In this document: piece after piece, positions 24,606 through 33,972 of the stretch
Layout: each line of letters opens with the position of its first letter
Position numbering within the stretch: the stretch's first letter is position 1
Assembly (NCBI RefSeq): GCF_028369105.1
Contig: NZ_JAQNDO010000001.1
Location: 3,465,001-3,529,000, forward strand
Source: Polyangium mundeleinium
Lineage (GTDB): Bacteria > Myxococcota_A > Polyangia > Polyangiales > Polyangiaceae
Length of the DNA: 64,000 bases
Direction of reading: 5' to 3'
The notes under the pieces: model-generated
The model's input: the letters and a program-made list of their open reading frames with translations, nothing else
What the model was told of the DNA's origin: nothing
Database searches by the model: none
Translations under genes and position numbers: made by a program

Positions 24606-26972
24606 ATGAGCGAGATCTTCACCTTCTTGTCCACCGCCTTCCCCCCGACGGCGCAGGTCACGGCTTTCAAGGGGCGGGAGGCCATTTCGCGGACCTATGA
24701 ATTCGACATCGCGTTGAAGCTCACGGGGCTCGACGTCGACGTCGCCGCCGCGGTCGGAGCCCGCGGCACGCTGAACATCGATCGGGGCCTCGGCGCGCCG
24801 CCGTTCGTTTTCCACGGGATCCTGGCGTCCGTCGAGCTCGTGAACGATTACGGCGCGTACGGACTTTATCTCGCGCGGCTCGTCCCGACGTACTGGCAGC
24901 TCACGTTGACGCGGCACAGCCGCATCTTCACGGACGCGAGCATCCCCGACATCATCGAGGCCCTCTTGAAAGAGGGCGGGCTTGGGGCGAACGATTACCG
25001 GATCTCGCTCTGGAACGAGTACACGAAGCTCGAGCACGTTTGCCAGTATCGCGAGAGCAATTACGATTTCATTGCCCGGCTCGCCGAGCGTGAGGGCATC
25101 TACTTCTACTTCGAACAGGGCGAGGATCACGAGGTCCTGGTCTTCACGGATACGCGTTCGGCGCACAAGAAGCTCGCGCCGAAGCCGGTGAAGTATTTCC
25201 CGGCGCCGCCCGGCGACGTCTCGGCGGGTGAGTCGATCCGCTCGTTCCGGTGCCGCTCGAACGCGCTGCCCGGCCGCGTGAAGGTGACGGATTACAACTA
25301 CCTGAAGCCGAGCCTGGAGGTCAAAGGCAGCGCCGAGCTCTCGGGCAAGGGCGATATCGTGCTTTACGGCGAGAACGTGAAGACGCCGGGGGAGGGCACG
25401 CGGTACGCCTCGATTCGCGCCGAGGAGATCGCGGCGCGGCAGACGGTGTACACGGGCACAGGCCCGCAGTTCTATCTGCGGCCGGGGTACGTGTTCATGC
25501 TCGAAGAGCACCCGCGGCTCGCGTTCAACAGCGAGTACCTCACGATCGAGATCGAGCACGTCGGCAATCAATCGGCGAGCGGCGAGGACATGGTGATGCT
25601 CTTCGGGGAGGAGGCGCCCACGAAGGAGACATACCTCGCCACGGTGCACGCGATCCCGCACGCGACGCAGTTCCGCGCCGAGCGCAAGACGCCCTGGCCG
25701 CGCATCGACGGTGTGGTCGACGGCGTCGTCGACGGCACGGCGGCGAGCCCGTATGCGCAGATCGACGGGCACGGCCGCTACAAGGTGAACATCTTCTTCG
25801 ACGAGGGCGACGCGATCGACGGCTCGCGCTCCACGTGGGTGCGCATGCTCCAGCCGCACGGCGGCACCGTCGAGGGGCAACATTTCCCGCTGCGCAAGGG
25901 CACCGAGGTCCACCTCGTGTTCCTCGGCGGCGACCCGGATCGCCCCGTGATCGCGGGCGCCGCGCACAACGCCGAGACGCCGAGCGTGGTGACGCAAAAC
26001 AATTACACGAAGAACCTGATCCGCACGGGGTCGAACAACTACATCGAGATGGAGGATCTCCTCGGCTCGACGCACGTGCACATCTACGCGCCGAAGCTCA
26101 ACTCCTCGCTCCACCTCGGCGCCGGCGCCTACAACTTCGACCTCCGCACCGACGGAAGCGGCCACATTTACACGGGCGTGAACCTCGACGTCGACGTGAT
26201 GGCGAACAAGACCGAGGACGTCCACGGCACCATCACCGAGATGTACGAAGGTCCGTTCACGACGACGGTCACGAACCCCGTCACGCAGACCTACAATGCG
26301 ACGCTCGACGAGACGGTCGAGGGCGCGGTCACGGTCCGTTACAACAACATCCTCGACCTCCAGGTCGCGAGCACGACGACCCAGGTCTACAAGGCCGTCG
26401 TCGATTTGAACGTGCACGGGACGAACACCGAGCGCTTCCACAGCACCTACGACGAGACGGTGCACGGGAAGATGACGGGGATCTACCTCGGCACGCGGTT
26501 CCAGGGCGTGACGGGCGAGGACAAACTCTTCGTCGACGGCAACCAGGACATCCACGTCACTGGGCCCTCGGTGGAGAAGATCGACGGCACCTACGACCTC
26601 ACGGTCAAGGGCGACATGACCACGTCGATCAACGGCAACCAGAAGATCTCGACGCAGGGCCCGGTCGAGTGGTTCAAGGCGGCCGAGTTCTCCGGCTTCA
26701 CGCATGGGGCCACGTTCTCGGGCCACCTCGGGTTTTCGCTCGGCTGGTTTGCCGGCGGGCAGGTCTCGCTCTTCGGCGGCATCAAAGTCGACATCACGGC
26801 GGCCGTCGCGCTCGCGCTCACGCTCGGGCCCTCGATCAGCATCTCGCCCGTCGCCATGGACATGAAGGCGACGAACTTGAATGCGCTTGGCCTCAAGCTC
26901 CAGGCGATCGGCAACAAGCTCGAGGCCAAGGGCCTGAGCCTCGGCGTCGCTGGTTTGCACGTCAACACCTGA
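24606..26972 (+). CDS. vgrG: Type VI secretion spike protein VgrG (cassette 1)
   Basis: A 788-residue VgrG (TssI). Residues 1-350 form the gp27-like hub (LTGLDVDVAAAVGARGTLNI, RIFTDASIPDIIEALL, CQYRESNYDFIARLAEREGI). About 357-460 is the gp5 OB-fold (TPWPRIDGVVDG, GRYKVNIFFDEGD, MLQPHGG, FLGGDPDRPVIAG). About 470-695 is beta-helix needle sequence. The last 95 residues are an unusual hydrophobic extension (VKVDITAAV-type segments such as DITAAVALALTLG) rather than a known toxin. It heads a cassette of adaptor, pentapeptide and PAAR-like genes. No core T6SS genes lie nearby, so it must be loaded by a machine encoded elsewhere. A paralogue lies at 52637. Confidence 0.95.
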   Translation: MSEIFTFLSTAFPPTAQVTAFKGREAISRTYEFDIALKLTGLDVDVAAAVGARGTLNIDRGLGAPPFVFHGILASVELVNDYGAYGLYLARLVPTYWQLTLTRHSRIFTDASIPDIIEALLKEGGLGANDYRISLWNEYTKLEHVCQYRESNYDFIARLAEREGIYFYFEQGEDHEVLVFTDTRSAHKKLAPKPVKYFPAPPGDVSAGESIRSFRCRSNALPGRVKVTDYNYLKPSLEVKGSAELSGKGDIVLYGENVKTPGEGTRYASIRAEEIAARQTVYTGTGPQFYLRPGYVFMLEEHPRLAFNSEYLTIEIEHVGNQSASGEDMVMLFGEEAPTKETYLATVHAIPHATQFRAERKTPWPRIDGVVDGVVDGTAASPYAQIDGHGRYKVNIFFDEGDAIDGSRSTWVRMLQPHGGTVEGQHFPLRKGTEVHLVFLGGDPDRPVIAGAAHNAETPSVVTQNNYTKNLIRTGSNNYIEMEDLLGSTHVHIYAPKLNSSLHLGAGAYNFDLRTDGSGHIYTGVNLDVDVMANKTEDVHGTITEMYEGPFTTTVTNPVTQTYNATLDETVEGAVTVRYNNILDLQVASTTTQVYKAVVDLNVHGTNTERFHSTYDETVHGKMTGIYLGTRFQGVTGEDKLFVDGNQDIHVTGPSVEKIDGTYDLTVKGDMTTSINGNQKISTQGPVEWFKAAEFSGFTHGATFSGHLGFSLGWFAGGQVSLFGGIKVDITAAVALALTLGPSISISPVAMDMKATNLNALGLKLQAIGNKLEAKGLSLGVAGLHVNT

Positions 26973-27002
26973 GCAGAGCGTTTTCTAGCGAGATCCTCGC
27001 GC

Positions 27003-29651
27003 GTGAAGATCCTGAAGCCTCTCCGGCTCTCCTTCGTGCACCGCACCTTCGAGCACAAGCGGCGGTGCCTCTTCGTGCCCACGGTCATGGCGCTCTTCCC
27101 GTTCGATTCGCCGAAATCGATCGGGACCGAGGTCGACCTCTGGAAGATGGCGGGCAAGGAGCTCGGCCGGTTCGGCGTGCTCGACCATTGCATGTGGAAG
27201 CCGCGGGGCGAGCTGCTCGTCACGGGGCATTGCTATCCGCCGGGCAAAAAAGAGGCACCCTACGCGCACGTAAAAGTCTCGCTCGGGACGATCGACAAGA
27301 CGTTGTACATCATCGGCGACCGCACCTGGGGCCTCATGGGCCCGAGTGATCCGGCCCCGTTCACGAAGATGCCCATCGACTGGGCGCACGCGTTCGGCGG
27401 CGAGAAATACCCGCAGAACCCGGTCGGCAAGGGCCTCGCGCCGATCAAGACCGAGTCCGGCCAAACGAGCCACCCGCTGCCGAACGTCGAGGATCCGCGG
27501 CACGTCGTGAAATCGAAGGGCGACCGCCCCGAGCCGGCGGGCCTCGGGCCCTTTGATCTCACCTGGCCCCATCATTTCGCGAAGATGGGGACGTACGACA
27601 AGAAATGGCTGGAGGAGCAGTTCCCCGGCTTCGCGCTCGACACCGATTTCGGGGTCTTCAACGTCGCGCCGCCGGATCAGCGCCTCGAAGGGTTTTTCCG
27701 GGGCGACGAGGCGTTCCGGATCGAGAACATGCACCCGGACGAGAGCGTGATCGAGTCGCAGCTCCCCGGCGTGGTGGCGCGTTGCTTCTTGCAGCTCTCG
27801 CCGGAGAAGGGCGACGATCTCGTCGAGGTCCCGCTGCACCTCGAAACGGTGCAGCTCTTCCCGCACCTCGGGCGCGGCATCGTGATGTTCCGGGGCCTGC
27901 ACGAGATCGAGGAGCCCGACGCCTCCGACGTGCGGGTCGCCATGGCGGCGCTCGAAGACCTCGGCGACGAGCCGAAGCCGCGCGCCCATTACGAGCAGGT
28001 CTTCGCGCAGCGGATGGATCGCAAGAATGCGCACCTGCACATCCTGCGCGATCCCGACCTCATGCCGCGCAGCCTCGCCACGGCCCCGAAGGCCGCGCCG
28101 GTCCTCGCGGACGAGTACGATCAGGCCATCGAGCAGGAGATGCTCGTCCTGAAGAATGCACGGCGCAAGGCGCAGGCCGAGCTCGACCGCGGCCGCGAGC
28201 GCGCGATTGCGATGGGCGCGGACCCGGAGACGCTGCCGCGACAAACCATCCCGCCCGAGGAAGAGGTGCCGAGCCTCGACGACCTGCCGGCGTACGTCGA
28301 TCGGATGAACACCGAGGCGGACAAGCAAAAGGCCGAGGCCGAGAAGAAGCAGGCGGAGGCCGAGCAGAAGGTACGCGCGATGTGCGCGGCGCAGGGCCTC
28401 GATTACGACGAGATCATCAAGAAGGCGCGGCGCGAGAAGACGGGCCCGCCCAAGTTCAGCGCCGAGAAGGAAATCGAGAAGCTGCGCGACATGGCGGAGC
28501 TTTCGAAGAACGCGGGGGTCGAGCTCCCGGGAGTCGCCGAAAAGCTCGCGGATCCGGGGCTTCTCGACCAGTTGCGCAAGGCCGAGGAGCAGGTCCACAC
28601 GGCGTACCGGATCGCGGCGCACCACGCCGAGGCGCCGGCGCCGATGGAGCCGGAGGAGAGCGAGCGGGCGCGGGCCGACATCCGGCGCGCTTATGCGACG
28701 GGCGAGAAGCTCGCGCGGCGTGATTTCTCGGGCGCGGATCTTTCGGGCATCGATCTCTCGGGCGCGGATCTCGAAGAGGTCTACCTCGAAGGCGCGAACC
28801 TGACGGGCGCGAACCTGACGGGCGCGAAGCTCGATCGCGCGGTGCTCGCGCGGGCGAACCTCACGAATGCGCGCCTCGCGCTCTCCTCGCTGCGCGAGGC
28901 GAACCTCGGGCGCGCGCGGCTCGAAGGCGCCGATTTCGAGGGCGCGGACCTCTCGGGCGCGACGCTGCACGAGACCGACGCGGCGGGCGCGAAGCTGCTC
29001 GGCGTGCTGCTCGACGGCGCGCTCCTGATCGAGCTGCGGCTCGAAGGCGCCGATCTCTCGGGTGCGCGTGGCGAAAAGCTTTTTTTCGTCAAGTGTGACC
29101 TCCACGGCGTCCGCTGGGCGGGCGCGAGGCTCGGGAAATCGAGCTTCATCGAGTCGAATCTGGCCGACGCCGATTTCACGGGCGCCGATCTCACGTCGTG
29201 CACGTTCGTGGGCGTGACCGCGGACGGGGCGCGGTTCGACGGCGCGACGCTCGAAAACGTGCGCGTCGTGCACGGCTCGACGATGGAGCGGACGAGCTTC
29301 AAGGGCGCGAAGCTCCCGGGCTCGAACCTGCGCGGGGCGAGGCTGCAATCGTCCGATTTCACGGAGGCGACGATCTCGAAGAGCGACCTCTCCGAGGCGG
29401 ATCTGCGCGGGGCGAGCCTTGCGCGCGTGATCGCGGTGGATTCGCGCTTCGTCGGGACGGACCTCCGCAACGCGCAATGCGTCTCGGCGAACCTCATGCT
29501 CGGGATCCTGCACAAGGCGCGCCTCGCGGGCGCCGATTTCACGGGCGCGAACCTCTTCGCGGCGGATCTGCTCCGCGCCGTGGGGGATGACGAGACGCGC
29601 TTCGATCAGGCGAACCTGAAGCGCGTCGTGCACCAGAGGTCGGCCCGATGA
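27003..29651 (+). CDS. DUF2169 adaptor domain fused to a pentapeptide-repeat beta-helix
   Basis: An 882-residue protein from a GTG at 27003. Residues 1-330 are DUF2169 (KPLRLSFVHRTFEHKRR, YIIGDRTWGL, MPIDWAHAFGGEKYPQNPVG), a family found beside VgrG/PAAR genes and shown in Agrobacterium to act as an effector-loading adaptor. About 370-560 is charged and coiled-coil-like (EADKQKAEAEKKQAEAEQK) and contains GPPKFSAEKE. From about 570 to the end lie some 60 pentapeptide repeats of the A(D/N)LxG type (ADLSGIDLSGADL), predicted to fold as a right-handed quadrilateral beta-helix. Its paralogue is at 55014. Likely part of the spike-tip cargo or loading complex (inference). Confidence 0.9.
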   Translation: MKILKPLRLSFVHRTFEHKRRCLFVPTVMALFPFDSPKSIGTEVDLWKMAGKELGRFGVLDHCMWKPRGELLVTGHCYPPGKKEAPYAHVKVSLGTIDKTLYIIGDRTWGLMGPSDPAPFTKMPIDWAHAFGGEKYPQNPVGKGLAPIKTESGQTSHPLPNVEDPRHVVKSKGDRPEPAGLGPFDLTWPHHFAKMGTYDKKWLEEQFPGFALDTDFGVFNVAPPDQRLEGFFRGDEAFRIENMHPDESVIESQLPGVVARCFLQLSPEKGDDLVEVPLHLETVQLFPHLGRGIVMFRGLHEIEEPDASDVRVAMAALEDLGDEPKPRAHYEQVFAQRMDRKNAHLHILRDPDLMPRSLATAPKAAPVLADEYDQAIEQEMLVLKNARRKAQAELDRGRERAIAMGADPETLPRQTIPPEEEVPSLDDLPAYVDRMNTEADKQKAEAEKKQAEAEQKVRAMCAAQGLDYDEIIKKARREKTGPPKFSAEKEIEKLRDMAELSKNAGVELPGVAEKLADPGLLDQLRKAEEQVHTAYRIAAHHAEAPAPMEPEESERARADIRRAYATGEKLARRDFSGADLSGIDLSGADLEEVYLEGANLTGANLTGAKLDRAVLARANLTNARLALSSLREANLGRARLEGADFEGADLSGATLHETDAAGAKLLGVLLDGALLIELRLEGADLSGARGEKLFFVKCDLHGVRWAGARLGKSSFIESNLADADFTGADLTSCTFVGVTADGARFDGATLENVRVVHGSTMERTSFKGAKLPGSNLRGARLQSSDFTEATISKSDLSEADLRGASLARVIAVDSRFVGTDLRNAQCVSANLMLGILHKARLAGADFTGANLFAADLLRAVGDDETRFDQANLKRVVHQRSAR

Positions 29652-30700
29652 ACCGCGAAGAGCTCGTCGCGCTCGTGAAGAGCGGGGAGATCGTCAGCGA
29701 GATCGATCTCTCCGGGCTCGATCTCTCGGGCGCCGACCTCTCGGGCGGCATCTTCGAGAAGGTCGCGCTCAAAGGCGCGAACCTCGCGGGCGCTCGCTTC
29801 AAGGAGAGCGTGCTTTGCGGCTGCGATCTTTCCGAGGCGAACCTCGAAGGGGCGAACCTGCACCACGCCTCCGTCCTCGAATCGAAGCTCACGGGCGCGA
29901 ATTTGAAGAAGATTTACGCGCCGATCGCGCGCTTCGTCGAGTCGAACCTCGCGGGCGCGGATCTCTCGGGGTCGAACCTGCTCACGGTGTTCTTCGTCGA
30001 GTGTGATCTCTCGGGCGCCTCGCTCGCCGAGGTCACCTTCGATCGCGGCGCGCTCGTCGACGCGAAGGTCGACGGGCTCGATTTGCGGGGCAGCCTCGTG
30101 AAGCAATCGGTCATCGCGAAGACGGATTTGCGCAAGACATTGATCACGAAGACCCGCTTCGAGATCGCGGTGCTGCACGAATCGGTGCTCGCGGGCATGG
30201 ATCTCTCGGGGATGGATCTCGGCTGCACGCAGTTCGTGGACGCGGACCTCGCGGGCGCGGATCTCTCGGGGGCGAACCTCGAACAATGCAATTTCAAGGG
30301 CGCGGATCTGCGCGGCGCGAAGCTCGAAAAGGCGCGGGCGCCGAAGGCCATGTTCGCCGCGGCGAAGCTCGAAGGGGCGATTCTCTCGGGCGCGATGCTG
30401 CGCGAGACGCTCTTCGTGGAGGCGCTGGCGACGGGCGCGAATTTCGAGAAGGCGGACCTCGAGCTTTCGGTGTTCGTCCGCGCCACGTGCGTGGGCGCGC
30501 GCTTCGGCGGGGCCACGCTCTCGTATGCGGATTTCTCGAATGCGGACATCTCGCGCGCCGATTTCGCGGGCGCGAACATGCTGCGGACGCGGCTCCATCG
30601 CGTGAAGGACGACGACGCGACGTTCGGGCTCGCCCGGAAGATCGCGCTCGGCGACGACGCGGAGCTCGCCGAGGCGGAAGGGTTCTTGCCGGCCTCGTGA
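29648..30700 (+). CDS. Pentapeptide-repeat protein (cassette 1)
   Basis: A 350-residue protein; the ATG overlaps the previous stop (ATGA), so it is translationally coupled. After about 15 residues it is almost entirely pentapeptide repeats (DLSGLDLSGADLSGG, ANLEGANLHHASV, ADLAGADLSGANL), ending in a short non-repeat cap (RVKDDDATFGLARKIALGDD). Predicted rod-like beta-helix. No enzymatic domain is present, so it may be a structural extension of the spike, a chaperone or an immunity factor. Paralogue at 57692. Confidence 0.9.
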   Translation: MNREELVALVKSGEIVSEIDLSGLDLSGADLSGGIFEKVALKGANLAGARFKESVLCGCDLSEANLEGANLHHASVLESKLTGANLKKIYAPIARFVESNLAGADLSGSNLLTVFFVECDLSGASLAEVTFDRGALVDAKVDGLDLRGSLVKQSVIAKTDLRKTLITKTRFEIAVLHESVLAGMDLSGMDLGCTQFVDADLAGADLSGANLEQCNFKGADLRGAKLEKARAPKAMFAAAKLEGAILSGAMLRETLFVEALATGANFEKADLELSVFVRATCVGARFGGATLSYADFSNADISRADFAGANMLRTRLHRVKDDDATFGLARKIALGDDAELAEAEGFLPAS

Positions 30701-30752
30701 TCGAGGCGGGTTTTCGAGGCGCGGAGCTTAGGGAGAGGGCACGGAGAACGAC

Positions 30753-31406
30753 ATGAACGGCAATCTCGCGAGAAAGCTCGATGAGCTCGAGGCATACCAG
30801 GTCATGGGCACGGTCGTGCACGCCGAGCCCGGGCTCTTCATCGTCCGCACGGGCCGCGGCGACATGCGGGCGCGGCGCGCGACGAGCTGCCTCGTCGAGC
30901 CGCGGATCGACGATTTCGTCCTCGTGGCCGGCGCCCCGAGTGGCGCGGCGTGGGTCCTCGCCGTGCTGGAGCGCGAAGAGGGCGCGGGTGCGTCGCTCGC
31001 TTGCGACGGGGATCTCGAAATCAAGGTGCCGGAGGGCCGCGTGCGCGTGGCCTCGAAGGAGGGCATCGACCTCGTCTCGCAGAAGGACGTCTCGGTCCTC
31101 GCCGACGGCGTGCGCGTGCACGCGGCGACCGGCAGCGTGGTGATGGACAGCCTCTCGTACCTCGGCGGGCTCGTGCGGAGCGAGATCGGCAAGTTGCGCC
31201 ACGAGGGCGGCATCGTCGAGCGCGTCGTCGAGCGCGTGAGCGAGCGGGTGAAGCGCTCGTTCCGCAAGGTGGAAGAGGTCGATCAGGTCAAGGCCGAGCG
31301 GATCGATTATTCTGCGAAGCAGGTCATGAGCCTTCGCGCGGAGAACGCCATCGTCACCGCCGAGGAGCTCGTGAAGATGGACGGCGAGCAGATTCATCTC
31401 GGGTGA
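30753..31406 (+). CDS. DUF3540 domain protein (T6SS-associated, cassette 1)
   Basis: A 217-residue protein, ATG at 30753 with CGGAGA upstream. It fits DUF3540: an N-terminal small beta domain (MGTVVHAEPGLFIVRTGRGD, ARRATSCLVEPRIDDFVLV, AWVLAVLER), followed by repeated short strands (VRVASKEGIDLVSQKDVSVL) like the needle of VgrG, then a helix (VVERVSERVKRSFRKVEEVD) and a closing beta segment (DGEQIHLG). The OB-like plus beta-helix plan suggests a VgrG-like mini-spike. Paralogue at 58764. Confidence 0.88.
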   Translation: MNGNLARKLDELEAYQVMGTVVHAEPGLFIVRTGRGDMRARRATSCLVEPRIDDFVLVAGAPSGAAWVLAVLEREEGAGASLACDGDLEIKVPEGRVRVASKEGIDLVSQKDVSVLADGVRVHAATGSVVMDSLSYLGGLVRSEIGKLRHEGGIVERVVERVSERVKRSFRKVEEVDQVKAERIDYSAKQVMSLRAENAIVTAEELVKMDGEQIHLG

Positions 31407-31436
31407 GCGAACACCGGGGCAGGGAGGAGGCGCGTC

Positions 31437-31829
31437 ATGTTCGGAAATTCGCAATTGGGCGGTGTGAACCTCGGGTTTCCGGACGTGTGCCTCACGCCCA
31501 TGCCGGTCCCGGTGCCGATCCCGTATCCGAACGTGTCCTTCGGCCCGCTCGGCTTCCCGCCCTCGTTCAACGTCCTCTGGATGTGCACGCCGGCGCATCA
31601 CCTCCTGACGACGCCGCTCATTTCGATCGGTGACACGCCGGGCATCGCGATGGGCGTGGCCTCGGGCATGATCATGTCGCCGACGCGGCCCATCACCGGG
31701 GCCTTCACCGTGCTCGTCAATGGCATTCCAGCGACGCGCATGACGAGCTTCAACATCCAGAACAACACGAACTGTCCCGGCCTCGCGATCGTGCCCGCGC
31801 AGGTCAAGGTGCTCCTGCTCGCGCCCTAG
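31437..31829 (+). CDS. DUF4150 PAAR-like spike tip protein (cassette 1)
   Basis: A 130-residue protein; ATG at 31437 after AGGGAGGAGG. It belongs to the DUF4150/PAAR-like family: LGFPDVCLTPMPVPVPIPYPN at the N-terminus, SIGDTPGIAMGVASGMI in the middle, and TRMTSFNIQNNTNCPG near the end. PAAR-like proteins sharpen the VgrG spike and carry or recruit effectors. This one has no toxin extension, so any cargo must be separate. Paralogue at 59429. Confidence 0.92.
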   Translation: MFGNSQLGGVNLGFPDVCLTPMPVPVPIPYPNVSFGPLGFPPSFNVLWMCTPAHHLLTTPLISIGDTPGIAMGVASGMIMSPTRPITGAFTVLVNGIPATRMTSFNIQNNTNCPGLAIVPAQVKVLLLAP

Positions 31830-31858
31830 GCCGCGAGCTCTTCACCACCTGGTTCGTC

Positions 31859-33972
31859 TTGGAGATCCGCTCGTTTTGCCCATTCCCTGCGGCGGCCTTC
31901 GTCTGGGAGGCCGCGCTGGGGGTGCATTCGCTCACGATCCTCGTCAAAGCGACGTTTCTGCTCGTACACGGGGCCGAGGCGACGGTCGCGCCGGCGCAGG
32001 ACGAGCCTTCGGGGGATGTCACCTGGGAGAACGAGCCGGGCGCGTCGTTGCGCTTCGCCACCGATTTCGCGCCGCTCAAGCCACGCACGGACGTGCTCGT
32101 CGTCGGGCACGCGTTCGCGCCCAAAGGCGCGCCCGTCACGGAGCTGTCGTGCCGCATCGAAATGGGCGAGTTCGCGAAGGGGCTGCGCCTCGTCGGGGAT
32201 CGGCGATTCACGTCCGGGCCCGAGGGCCTCGCGGCGGGGCCGCCGGCCGCCTTCACGCGAATGCCGCTTCGGTATGAGCGCGCGGCGCGCGGGGAGGGGA
32301 ATCCGGTCGGGATCGATCTCGCGGCGCCGCCGTCGCGCGACGCGATGGCCGTGGCGAACGTGGTCGCATCCGCGGGACAAACCCCGGGCCTCGGCCCGCT
32401 CGCGCCGGGATGGCCGCAGCGGCGGCGGCTCGTGTCCGACGAGGGACATCGGTGGGCGACGACCGCGCGCGGCGAGGAGCCGGGCCCGGCGCCCGAGGGG
32501 TTCGATTTCGGGTTTTTCCAGGCCGCGCCGTCCGATCAGCAGATCCCGCTCCTGCGCCCCGGCGCGACGCTCGTGCTCGAACATCTGCATCCGACGCTGG
32601 AGCGGGTCGAAACACGGTTGCCGGCGGCGCGGCCGCAGGCCTTTCGGATCGATCCCAAGACGGGCCGGGTCAGCGAGATCGCGCTGCGTTGTGATACGCT
32701 CACGATCGACACGGATCGGGGGCGTTTGGTGCGGCAAGGCGGCTCGCTCGAGGACGTCGCGGGCGCGCCGGAGTTACATCCGCTCGAAAGGAGGCACGAT
32801 ACGCGGCCGATCGGGCAGGTGCGATCGGGCGGCACCACGAGCGGCTCCGCGTCCGCGAAGGCCCCGGCCTTGCCCTTCCGACCTGCTGCGCCCGGCGCGC
32901 CGGCTGCGCCCGCCGCGCCGCCGCGCCCCGCATTGCCGTTCGGCAGCGGCACGGTGCATGTGGGGGCGCCCGCAGTGGTCATTCGTCCCGCCACGCCGTT
33001 CGAGCGGTCGTCCGTGCCTCCCCCGCCGCCGGCGCCTGTCCCTGCCAAACTCGAGGAAGAGCTCGACATCGAGCCGGATCCGCCGACGCCGGCGCGGCCC
33101 TCTGCACCCCCGCCGTCCGGGCGGGTCCTCCCGTTCGGCAGCGTGACGCTCGGGCCTTCGACCGAGCCACCGAAGGTTTCTCTCCCGCCACACCCTTTCC
33201 CGCGGCGCCGCCGCGCCCGCAGACCGGAGAGGCGCCGCGGGTCTTGCCGAGCGCGGGATTGCCCTTCGTGAAGGCGGAGGCCGCGCCGCCGTCCTCGCCT
33301 GCGCCAGCGTCCGTGCCGCCGCCGGCGTCCGTGCCCCTGCCTCCGCCAGCGCCCGTGCCTGCGAGCGCCGTGCCCGTTCCTTTTTCGCCGAAGGACGCCG
33401 TCAAACCCGCGCTCGTCACGCTGCCGACGATTCCCCTCGAACCCAAGCCGCCCGAGCCCGAGCAGGGGGAGCCCGCATTGCCGGGAGCCGCGCTGCTCTT
33501 GCCGCTCCCGCTCGAGAAATATGCCTCGATTGCGGCGGAAATCGCCGGGCCCACCGTGGACGTCGGCGTGACGCTCCGCCGGCACGGGCTCGACGAGGAG
33601 AAATGGGCGCGCATCCAGGCCGAGAGCACGGCCATCATCGCGGAAGACGCCGGGCGCGCGGACGGCGCGCTGCTCGAAGCCTTCGATCGGATCTACGTCG
33701 CGCGCATGGAAGCGCTCGGCCGGAAGGTCGACGTGCAGGGGCACGCGCGCCTCTCGGTCGCGGCGGCGCACGGGAAGCTGTCGCGGTGCCTGGAAGAGCT
33801 TGGCCTCGGGCGGGCCGATCTCATGCCGCTGCGGCGCTCGCTCGGGCGGAGGGCGGCGAAGGATCCGGCCTTCGCGGCGGAGCTGCGTGCTGCGACGGAG
33901 GTCGAACGCGCGGCCTCGCCGCCGCCGGAGGTGGGGCTCTTCAAGCCGCCGCGGCGGAAGCGGGATTCGTGA
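31859..33972 (+). pseudogene. Second DUF2169 protein, interrupted by a one-base frameshift near 33.2 kb
   Basis: From a TTG at 31859 the frame encodes DUF2169 (EIRSFCPFPAAAFVWEAALG, LRLVGDRRF, FTRMPLRYERAARGEGNPVG), then a Pro/Ala linker with PFGS motifs. At about 33170-33240 this frame turns into an Arg-rich tail and stops at 33271. The next frame continues the linker seamlessly (SPATPFPAAPPRPQTG, VLPSAGLPFVKAE) into a helical C-terminal domain (LEKYASIAAEIAGP, LSRCLEELGLGRADLMPLRR) ending at 33972. A single missing base restores a reading frame of about 704 residues. This is either a real mutation or a sequencing error. No other DUF2169 protein here has this C-terminal domain. Confidence 0.75.

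Noticed and set aside
23082-26960. 1292-codon minus-strand frame spanning the peptidase and antisense to vgrG
   Set aside because: Only the first-third peptidase part (23082-24434) is real; the rest is the reverse complement of vgrG.
26985-29633. Antisense frame opposite the DUF2169-pentapeptide gene
   Set aside because: Produced by the periodic pentapeptide codons; composition is Arg/Glu/Ala shadow sequence.
33244-33972. Independent gene from a TTG at 33244
   Set aside because: No ribosome binding site, and its Pro-rich start continues the linker of the upstream DUF2169 gene; a frameshift explains both pieces.
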